A stretch of DNA of 64,000 bases, from NCBI GenBank assembly GCA_035459965.1, contig DATHXC010000004.1:310001-374000 (forward strand). The letters are read 5' to 3'. Under the pieces are notes generated by a model. It was given only the letters and a program-made list of their open reading frames with translations, ran no database searches and was not told the DNA's origin. Made by a program: the position numbers and the translations under genes. Shown one piece after another: positions 42,159-48,709 of this stretch (the first letter of the stretch is position 1; each line of letters starts with the position of its first letter). The stretch comes from DATHXC01 sp035459965 (GTDB lineage: Bacteria; Pseudomonadota; Gammaproteobacteria; Burkholderiales; Methylophilaceae).

Positions 42159-43373
42159 GTGAAAGTCTTTACAGTCGGCGGTGCGGTACGCGATGAGCTG
42201 CTGGGTCTGCCTGTCAAAGATCATGACCATGTCGTTGTTGGCAGCACGCCTGCCGAGATGGAAGCTGCAGGCTACAAGGCTGTCGGCAAGGATTTTCCTG
42301 TTTTCCTGCACCCCAAAACCCATGAAGAGTATGCCTTAGCTCGCACCGAGCGCAAGACCGGGCCGGGTTACAAAGGCTTTCAGGTGCACGCCGAGCCTGG
42401 CGTAACGCTGGAAGAAGACCTCGCCCGTCGTGACCTCACCATCAATGCCATTGCCAGGGATGAAAACGGCAATTTGGTCGACCCCTATCATGGCGTAGCT
42501 GATATCAAGGCCCGTGTACTGCGCCATGTCAGCCCTGCATTCAGCGAAGACCCGGTGCGAATTCTGCGCGCTGCGCGCTTTGCTGCCAGATTCACCGAGT
42601 TCAGTGTGGCGCCAGAGACTTATGAGTTGATGCGGCAGATGGTACATGCCGGCGAAGTGGATGCACTGGTGCCGGAACGTGTGTGGCAGGAGCTGGCCAA
42701 AGGTCTGATGGAATCCAAGCCCTCGCGCATGTTCGAGGTGTTGCGTGAATGTGGCGCTCTTGCCAGGATATTGCCCGAAGTTGATCGCCTCTGGGGTGTA
42801 CCGCAACCGGCGCTGCATCACCCCGAAATCGATACTGGCGTGCACGAGATGATGGTCATCGACTATGCCGCATCACAACATTATTCATTGCCGATACGCT
42901 TTGCCGCGCTCACGCATGACTTGGGTAAAGGCACTACGCCTGCTGATATATTGCCGCGTCATATCGGGCATGAGGAACGCAGTGTCGATTTGCTCAAGGA
43001 TGTCTGCAAGCGCCTGCGGGTGCCTAATGATTGTAAAGAGCTCGCGCACATCGTGGCCAAGTTTCACGGCAAAGTGCATCGTGTAGAAGAGATGCGGCCA
43101 GATACGGTGATGCGCTTGCTGCAGGATACCGATGCCATTCGCCAGCCTGAACGTTTCAAAGAATTTTTGCTGGCTTGCGAGAGCGATGCCAAGGGCCGTA
43201 CTGGCTTTGACAACAAACCTTACCCGCAAGCCGGGTATTTAATGACTGCCCTGCGAGCCGCTCTGGATGTGGATGCTGGGGCAGTGGCTAAGCAGCATTC
43301 TGAACCTGAAAAAATAAAATCAGCAGTCTATGATGCCCGCCTGGCCGCCATCAAACAGCTACAGTCCAAATAG
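42159..43373 (+). CDS. cca: Multifunctional CCA-adding enzyme (tRNA nucleotidyltransferase with HD domain)
   Basis: 404 residues from a GTG at 42159 with GGGG nine bases upstream. The class II nucleotidyltransferase head shows GGAVRDELLGLPVKDHDHVV with catalytic Asp 21 and 23, then ERKTGPGYKGFQV and RRDLTINAIA. The C-terminal HD phosphohydrolase domain has LTHDLGKGTTP, giving the multifunctional form found in beta- and gammaproteobacteria. It adds or repairs the CCA end of tRNAs. Confidence 0.97.
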   Translation: MKVFTVGGAVRDELLGLPVKDHDHVVVGSTPAEMEAAGYKAVGKDFPVFLHPKTHEEYALARTERKTGPGYKGFQVHAEPGVTLEEDLARRDLTINAIARDENGNLVDPYHGVADIKARVLRHVSPAFSEDPVRILRAARFAARFTEFSVAPETYELMRQMVHAGEVDALVPERVWQELAKGLMESKPSRMFEVLRECGALARILPEVDRLWGVPQPALHHPEIDTGVHEMMVIDYAASQHYSLPIRFAALTHDLGKGTTPADILPRHIGHEERSVDLLKDVCKRLRVPNDCKELAHIVAKFHGKVHRVEEMRPDTVMRLLQDTDAIRQPERFKEFLLACESDAKGRTGFDNKPYPQAGYLMTALRAALDVDAGAVAKQHSEPEKIKSAVYDARLAAIKQLQSK

Positions 43374-43449
43374 CTTTACGCTTTTTTACATACATCAACT
43401 GTCAACGCATTACACTCTCCAGCCGTTTTAGCTACTGCCAATTCCTTTT

Positions 43450-43479
43450 AATATTTGTAGGAATCCTCCTACAAATATT
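43450..43479. repeat. Perfect 13-base inverted repeat between cca and the exported protein gene
   Basis: AATATTTGTAGGA (43450-43462), four-base loop ATCC, then its exact complement (43467-43479). It lies 77 bases past cca and 105 bases before the next start. There is no following T-run, although the left side has TTTT in the opposite sense. Could be a cca mRNA end, a factor-dependent terminator or an operator. Confidence 0.5.
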
Positions 43480-43584
43480 TCAGCTTGAAACTGATTAGAG
43501 GCGAATTGGCCGCATACCATAATGCGTCGTGTTTTCGAGGAGTGTAGCTCCGATAATGATTACTTAAAAAGAAGGATGCTGATA

Positions 43585-44043
43585 ATGAAACGTACAATAA
43601 TAGTATTAACAACTTTGATGGCTACAAGCTTATTCGCTATACAAGCAGTGGCAGAAGTTGGTGTGTCAGTGAGTGTTGGACAGCCGGGTTTTTACGGTCA
43701 GATCGATATCGGTAATTTTGCCCCAGCTCCGCGTGTTATTTACCCACAACCAGTGATTATTCAGCCAGTTCCTGTTTATCAACGCGCGGAGCCGATCTAT
43801 CTGCATGTGCCACCAGGCCACGCTAAACGTTGGTCAAGCTATTGTGGCCGATACAGTGCATGCGGACGCCCCGTGTATTTTGTGCAAGATACCTGGTATC
43901 GAGATGACTATGCGCCAAGATATCGTGAATATCGCGAGCGCGAAGGTGGTAATTACCACCATGATGACCGCCATGATTACAAAGGATCCAAGGGAAATAA
44001 AGGCCATGGTAACGGGCATGGCAAGGGAAAAGATAAACACTAA
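43585..44043 (+). CDS. Exported protein with a His/Gly/Lys-rich tail, function unknown
   Basis: 152 residues from ATG 43585, chosen for the AAGGA eight bases upstream and because the signal peptide (MKRTIIVLTTLMATSLFAIQ, cleaved after AVA) then starts at once. The mature part is rich in Pro/Tyr/Val (PQPVIIQPVPVYQRAEP), has a CGRYSACGRPVYFVQDTWYR centre with two cysteines, and ends in a highly charged tail of His, Asp, Lys and Gly (NYHHDDRHDYKG and GHGNGHGKGKDKH). Similar small YXXPP-type envelope proteins are common in Methylophilaceae and Burkholderiales but uncharacterised. The tail could bind metal. Has its own terminator. Confidence 0.75.
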   Translation: MKRTIIVLTTLMATSLFAIQAVAEVGVSVSVGQPGFYGQIDIGNFAPAPRVIYPQPVIIQPVPVYQRAEPIYLHVPPGHAKRWSSYCGRYSACGRPVYFVQDTWYRDDYAPRYREYREREGGNYHHDDRHDYKGSKGNKGHGNGHGKGKDKH

Positions 44044-44064
44044 TTAATTTGTGAGATAAAAATT

Positions 44065-44091
44065 AAAAGTCGCCTTTATGGCGACTTTTTT
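44065..44091. terminator. Bidirectional terminator between the exported protein and hemerythrin-like genes
   Basis: Stem AAAAGTCGCC and GGCGACTTTT around a five-base loop, with a T-run of six on the plus side and A-run on the minus side. Placed between two convergent genes. Confidence 0.9.
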
Positions 44092-44112
44092 GTTGGAAAT
44101 TTTTAGATAAGG

Positions 44113-44526
44113 CTAATCGGTATCTTTTAACTTATTGAAGCAATCCGCATATTCAGGGTGTTCTTTAGTTAAATGGTTAACCCACCAGTCACGCAAAAAC
44201 TTCAATAATATTTGCGGGTCTTTCTCAATCATGGCTTCATTAGTCGCAATATCCACCATTTTTTCAAACTGTTTCTGGCAGTCTATGTGTGTAATCAGTG
44301 TTGGGTAACCCAGCTTATCCAGAAGGCCTTCTTCGGTTTTTGCATGAAACGCGCTGTAGCTTTTGATGATTTTGAGTGTTGGTGTCAGGGCTGATAAGCC
44401 CCAACCTTCCTGAATGAAAAAATACAGGGAGTTTATGGTGGCAACCAGTGCATGATGTTGCTCGTCAATAATCGGCACTCCAATTGAATAATCATCTTTC
44501 CATACAATATATAGGATGTTTTTCAT
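44113..44526 (-). CDS. Hemerythrin-like protein with altered iron ligands
   Basis: 137 residues, one four-helix hemerythrin domain. The order of motifs matches bacteriohemerythrin: DEQH (His 24), FHAKTE (His 61, Glu 65), GYPTLITHIDCQKQF and WWVNHLTKEH. Compared with the standard seven-ligand set, the second His of HxxxH is Gln 84 and the Asp after NHxxxx is His 123; the other five ligands are present. Canonical proteins bind O2 at a di-iron site, and methanotroph homologues deliver O2 to oxygenases. Whether this one still holds two irons is uncertain. It follows slmA by 47 bases and ends at the shared terminator. Confidence 0.85.
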   Translation of the reverse strand: MKNILYIVWKDDYSIGVPIIDEQHHALVATINSLYFFIQEGWGLSALTPTLKIIKSYSAFHAKTEEGLLDKLGYPTLITHIDCQKQFEKMVDIATNEAMIEKDPQILLKFLRDWWVNHLTKEHPEYADCFNKLKDTD

Positions 44527-44573
44527 GGGAGTTGTCTCGCGATTAGTGTTGAATTAAAAATCTCAAAAGCAAC

Positions 44574-45146
44574 TTATCCGGTTGCCAATAAAGTAAGCTG
44601 GGTTTGCAAAAACTCCATCGGCTTTCTCTTAAACCCGCTTTTGGCAAACTGCTGCCAGCGACCAACCACATAGCAGATCATCAGGTTGGCTTGCGCTTCT
44701 GGTTGCATATCTCGACCGGTCTGGGTTTCCGCAATGCGCAGGCTTTGTTTTAGAGTGGATTCCAGTCGGTCATATAGCTGGTTAATTCGCAGCTGCAGTC
44801 TTGGGTCTTCGTTAACCAGTGCATCGCCAATTAGCACTCGGCTCATACCGGGGTTTTTCTCCGCAAATAACATCAGGATGCTGATGATGCGATTGACCTG
44901 TTTCAGGCCGTCGGTTTCTTCTGTGCTGATTTTGTTGATAATGCCAAACAGGCTTTGCTCGATGAATTCAATCAGGCCTTCAAACATCTGCGCCTTGCTG
45001 GCAAAATGGCGATAAAGTGCTGCTTCGCTTACATCCAGCTTTGCAGCGAGTAATGCGGTGGTGATTTTTTCCTGCTTTGGAGCTTCCAGCATTTTTGCCA
45101 GAGTTTCTAGGATCTGCTGTTTACGTTCGCCTGGTTTGGTTGCCAT
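44574..45146 (-). CDS. slmA: Nucleoid occlusion factor SlmA (TetR family)
   Basis: 190 residues. N-terminal TetR HTH with [37 protein letters not shown], which aligns closely with E. coli SlmA ([24 protein letters not shown] as I recall), and the C-terminal dimer domain with [22 protein letters not shown] is also SlmA-like. SlmA binds specific chromosomal sites and blocks FtsZ assembly over the nucleoid, linking it to the ftsZ cluster encoded here. It lies eight bases after the HAD phosphatase gene, with argB further upstream in the same direction. Confidence 0.9.
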   Translation of the reverse strand: [190 protein letters not shown]

Positions 45147-45154
45147 GTTTTACC

Positions 45155-45784
45155 TCAAATAGTTGTTCTGGTGAGTTCTAGTACGTTGTTGATTCTTGCA
45201 TCTACAAAAGATGGTTTGCGTAGTTGCTTGCTGACATAGACGGTTCTCATGCCCATGCGTTTTGCGGTCATCAAGGCTGGTAGATTGTCTTCCAGCATCA
45301 CGCAATCACTGGCCCTTGCATTGATGGTTTTAAGCAATTGCCTGAAGCCGCGTACCGATGGTTTGGGATGAAAGCGGGTTGATTCCACACTGAACACGGT
45401 TTCAAACATATCGTCTATGCCGAGTATTTTCAGCACACGCAAAGCATAACTCATCGGCGCGTTAGTGAATACTACCTTACGCCCAGAGAGGCGCTGAATC
45501 AAGTGCCGTAAGCCCTGTGTCTGTAACACCATGGTATCAAGATCCATCAGTGCATGCGTCTTTTGCAGGAAATGATAGGGGTCCGTCCCATGATGTCGCA
45601 TCAGCCCTTTGAGCGTTGCGCCGTAGATGCGCCAGTAGTGCTGACGCAATTTAAAAGCAGCAGGCTCATCAAGATCCAGCGTGTCCATGATGTACTGTGT
45701 CATGGCGCGATTCATGACAGGGAATATGTGAGAAGACGCATCGTGCAGTGTGTCATCAAGGTCGAATATCCATACCCGAGTCAT
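45155..45784 (-). CDS. HAD-family phosphatase, pyrimidine 5'-nucleotidase type
   Basis: 209 residues. HAD motif I DLDDT (Asp 8 nucleophile, Asp 10), motif II KVVFTNAP (Thr), motif III Lys in RFHPKPSVRGF and motif IV MLEDNLPAL are all present with a small helical cap between the first two. The pattern YWRIYGATLKGLMRHHGTDP is shared with the SDT1/Phm8-like pyrimidine 5'-nucleotidases found beside argB and slmA in betaproteobacteria. The physiological substrate cannot be told from sequence. 45 bases after argB and 8 before slmA. Confidence 0.85.
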   Translation of the reverse strand: MTRVWIFDLDDTLHDASSHIFPVMNRAMTQYIMDTLDLDEPAAFKLRQHYWRIYGATLKGLMRHHGTDPYHFLQKTHALMDLDTMVLQTQGLRHLIQRLSGRKVVFTNAPMSYALRVLKILGIDDMFETVFSVESTRFHPKPSVRGFRQLLKTINARASDCVMLEDNLPALMTAKRMGMRTVYVSKQLRKPSFVDARINNVLELTRTTI

Positions 45785-45829
45785 ATTGAAGCCGTAGTTG
45801 GGGTGTTGAATATTGAGTGTAGTTGCAGA

Positions 45830-46714
45830 CTACTTCGCCTTAATTAGGGTGCCTACCCCTTCATCCGTCAGAACCTCTAAGAGAAGTGCATGTTCCACCC
45901 GACCATCGATAATATGCACGGATTTGACACCGCTACGCGCTGCATCGAGCGCCGAGCTGATCTTGGGTAACATGCCACCAGAGAGTGTGCCGTCTTCTAC
46001 CAAATCATCGATCTGCTTCGGTGTCAGGCCGGTGAGCAGGGTGCCGTTTTTATCCAGCACACCTGGCGTATTGGTCAGCAAAATTAATTTCTCTGCCCCT
46101 AGTATCTCTGCGAGCTTGCCAGCCACCACATCGGCGTTAATGTTGTAGGTTTCGCCATCCGGGCCTACGCCGATAGGCGCAATCACGGGAATAAAATCGC
46201 CGCTATCCAGGAAGTTGATGATACTTGGGTCTATCGCAGTAATATCACCGACCTGCCCAATATCAATGAATTCGTCGGGCTTATCTTTATTCGCCATCAG
46301 CAACTTTTCGGCATGAATGAAATTACCATCCTGCCCTGTGAGGCCGACTGCTTTGCCGCCATTCCTGTTGATCAGGTTCACGATCTCCTTGTTCACCTGG
46401 CCGCCCAGCACCATCTCCACGATGTCCATGGTTTCTTCATCTGTTACGCGCATGCCTTGGATGAACGTGCCTTTCTTGCCCAGCTTATCCAGCATCTCAT
46501 TGATCTGCGGGCCACCGCCATGCACCACCACCGGGTTCATGCCGACCAGCTTGAGCAGCACTACATCCTGCGCGAAGCACTGTTTGAGGTGTTCGTCCGT
46601 CATGGCGTTGCCGCCGTATTTGATGACGATAGTTTTGTCGAAAAAACGCTTGATGTAGGGCAGGGCTTCAGAGAGTGTCTGGGCTTTTTGCACGGCAGTG
46701 GTATCAGTAAGCAT
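45830..46714 (-). CDS. argB: N-acetylglutamate kinase
   Basis: 294 residues, amino-acid kinase fold. KTIVIKYGGNAM (about 28-39) binds phosphate, VVHGGGPQINEMLDKLG holds the substrate loop, and NINADVVAGKLAEIL and LLTNTPGVLD are the nucleotide-binding segments. The N-terminal helix region (about 1-25) found in hexameric, arginine-inhibited NAGK is present, so feedback inhibition is likely by family rule. Phosphorylates N-acetylglutamate, the product of the ArgA fusion encoded at 52582. Confidence 0.97.
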   Translation of the reverse strand: MLTDTTAVQKAQTLSEALPYIKRFFDKTIVIKYGGNAMTDEHLKQCFAQDVVLLKLVGMNPVVVHGGGPQINEMLDKLGKKGTFIQGMRVTDEETMDIVEMVLGGQVNKEIVNLINRNGGKAVGLTGQDGNFIHAEKLLMANKDKPDEFIDIGQVGDITAIDPSIINFLDSGDFIPVIAPIGVGPDGETYNINADVVAGKLAEILGAEKLILLTNTPGVLDKNGTLLTGLTPKQIDDLVEDGTLSGGMLPKISSALDAARSGVKSVHIIDGRVEHALLLEVLTDEGVGTLIKAK

Positions 46715-46753
46715 CGGTGTTTTCTATCAAAATTAATTTGAGATTATTTTACC

Positions 46754-46783
46754 TTGAAACAACCGTGAAAGCGGTGTTCTAAT
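46754..46783 (+). promoter_or_regulatory. Candidate promoter of fhs
   Basis: TTGAAA (46754-46759), 18-base spacer and TCTAAT (46778-46783), about 40 bases before the fhs start. Reasonable match to sigma-70, not unique. Confidence 0.35.
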
Positions 46784-46822
46784 GTGATGAAGTTTGTATG
46801 AAAAATAATAGGGTAGACCTCA

Positions 46823-48508
46823 ATGATTAGTGACATCGAAATAGCCCAACAAGCCCGGATGAAAAAAGTCACTGAGATCGCCAGCTCGCTTGGGTTGCCG
46901 GAAGAGATAGTCGAGAGCTACGGTCATTACAAAGCCAAGATTGATTTTGAGGCTTACCCCGAGATAGCCAGTAGGCCAGATGGCAAGCTGATACTAGTTA
47001 CCGCTATCAGCCCCACGCCAGCAGGTGAGGGCAAGACCACAACCACCGTTGGGCTGGGCGATGCCTTGAGTCGCCTCGGTGAAAAAACGGGCAAGAAAGC
47101 CATGATCTGCCTGCGTGAACCGGCATTGGGACCGGTGTTCGGTATGAAGGGTGGTGCGGCTGGTGGCGGCTATGCCCAGGTGGTCCCCATGGAAGAAATC
47201 AATCTGCATTTTACGGGCGATTTTGCGGCGATTGCTTCTGCACATAACCTGCTCTCCGCGCTTATCGATAACCATATCCATCACGGCAATTCCCTGCAGA
47301 TAGACCCACGTCAGGTCACCTGGAAGCGCGTCATGGACATGAACGACCGTGCCCTGCGCAAGATTGTGGTGGGCCTGGGCGGCAAGGTAAATGGGCAAAC
47401 CCGCGAAGATGGCTTTGATATCGTGGTGGCCTCGGAAGTCATGGCGATTTTCTGCCTGGCGGATTCACTGAAAGACCTTAAAAAGCGGTTGGGCAATATC
47501 GTGATTGGGTATAGCTTTGATGATAAACCAATCCGTGCTAGCGACCTGCAAGCGCATGGCGCCATGACGGTGCTGCTAAAGAATGCAATCAAACCTAACC
47601 TGGTGCAAACGCTGGAGAATACGCCAGCCTTCATTCACGGCGGCCCGTTTGCCAATATCGCACACGGCTGTAATTCCCTGATTGCCACCCGGCTGGCATT
47701 GAAGCTTGCCGATTATGTGGTCACTGAAGCGGGGTTTGGCGCGGATCTAGGCGCGGAAAAATTCATTGATATCAAATGTCGTAAATCCGGCCTCAAGCCT
47801 GCTGCCTGTGTGGTGGTGGCGACTATCCGCGCGCTTAAATACCATGGCGGGGTTGATGTGCCCGATCTTACCCAGGAGAACCTGGGTGCTCTGGATATCG
47901 GGCTCGCCAACCTGCAAAAACATGTGGAAAACGTGACTCAGCACTATGCACTGCCTTGTGTGGTGGCGATTAATCGTTTTACTGCTGACACCGATGCCGA
48001 GATAGCACTGGTGCGTGAGCATCTGTCACGGCTGGGGGTGAATGTAGTGCTGGCGGAGCATTGGGCTAAAGGTGGCGCTGGTGCAGAGGCGCTGGCAACT
48101 GAGGTCATTAAGCTGATCGACAAGGGCAGCGACGGTATGCACTATGTCTATGAGGATGAAGACTTGCTGTGGGAGAAGATGCGTAAAGTCGCCACTAGGA
48201 TTTATGGCGCACTTGAGATCAGCGCGCCGAGACGCATCCGCGCACAAATAGATAAGTTACAGGCTGAAGGTTACGGCCATTACCCCATCTGCGTAGCCAA
48301 AACCCAATATTCATTTTCTACCGATGCCACCCTGCGAGGCGCGGTCAGCGGGCATATCGTGACGATACGCGAGGTGCGGCTAAGTGCAGGCGCTGAGTTT
48401 GTGGTGATGGTATGTGATGACATCATGACCATGCCAGGCTTGCCCAAGCAGCCATGTGCCATGCGTATTGATATTGATGAAAGCGGACGGGTGACTGGTT
48501 TATTTTAG
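46823..48508 (+). CDS. fhs: Formate-tetrahydrofolate ligase
   Basis: 561 residues, normal length. The ATP loop TPAGEGKTT is at 65-73; LREPALGPVFGMKGGAAGGGYAQVVPMEEINLHFTGDF, in two blocks, and the C-terminal IVTIREVRLSAGAEFVVMVCDDIMTMPGLP are conserved FTHFS stretches. It makes 10-formyl-THF from formate and ATP. In methylotrophs the enzyme (also called FtfL) connects formate with C1 assimilation. It stands alone, divergent from argB, and is followed by a hairpin at 48521. Confidence 0.97.
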   Translation: MISDIEIAQQARMKKVTEIASSLGLPEEIVESYGHYKAKIDFEAYPEIASRPDGKLILVTAISPTPAGEGKTTTTVGLGDALSRLGEKTGKKAMICLREPALGPVFGMKGGAAGGGYAQVVPMEEINLHFTGDFAAIASAHNLLSALIDNHIHHGNSLQIDPRQVTWKRVMDMNDRALRKIVVGLGGKVNGQTREDGFDIVVASEVMAIFCLADSLKDLKKRLGNIVIGYSFDDKPIRASDLQAHGAMTVLLKNAIKPNLVQTLENTPAFIHGGPFANIAHGCNSLIATRLALKLADYVVTEAGFGADLGAEKFIDIKCRKSGLKPAACVVVATIRALKYHGGVDVPDLTQENLGALDIGLANLQKHVENVTQHYALPCVVAINRFTADTDAEIALVREHLSRLGVNVVLAEHWAKGGAGAEALATEVIKLIDKGSDGMHYVYEDEDLLWEKMRKVATRIYGALEISAPRRIRAQIDKLQAEGYGHYPICVAKTQYSFSTDATLRGAVSGHIVTIREVRLSAGAEFVVMVCDDIMTMPGLPKQPCAMRIDIDESGRVTGLF

Positions 48509-48520
48509 AAGTAGCGTTAA

Positions 48521-48549
48521 TAGAGCTCATCTAAATGTAGCTCTAATTT
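48521..48549 (+). terminator. Probable terminator of fhs
   Basis: TAGAGCT (48521-48527) and AGCTCTA (48539-48545) form a stem with an 11-base loop, followed by ATTTT. Twelve bases after the stop codon. Confidence 0.5.
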
Positions 48550-48709
48550 TCTCAAACTTCCGCCTGGGCAGGCTCTAGCAGCCTCAGGACACTAGTGCAG
48601 GTCTTCATATGGGGGTAGTATGAAGGTGAACTCTATTAATTGCTCTGCCTAGGGCGCTTTAAAGGTGTTTTGCTTTAAGCGTATCTATAGTGCGGGTATC
48701 TAACGCGTG
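48550..48709. promoter_or_regulatory. Leader of the MASE1-CHASE-GGDEF gene with a small hairpin
   Basis: 160 bases. CTTCATA and TATGAAG pair around a nine-base loop GGGGGTAG-like purine stretch (about 48605-48627). I looked for a GEMM-type c-di-GMP riboswitch, given the gene downstream, and did not find its conserved GGCAAA / GGGACGCAAA blocks. Confidence 0.35.

Noticed and set aside
44574..45146. Generic TetR repressor of an adjacent efflux or metabolic gene
   Set aside because: The recognition helix and following segment match SlmA much better, and argB/HAD neighbours fit SlmA loci in betaproteobacteria.
46715..46822. Tetrahydrofolate riboswitch before fhs
   Set aside because: The 108-base region is too short and lacks the expected long-range pairing; only a plausible promoter was seen.
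48550..48709. c-di-GMP riboswitch before the membrane GGDEF gene
   Set aside because: The conserved GEMM core blocks are absent; only a small hairpin is visible.
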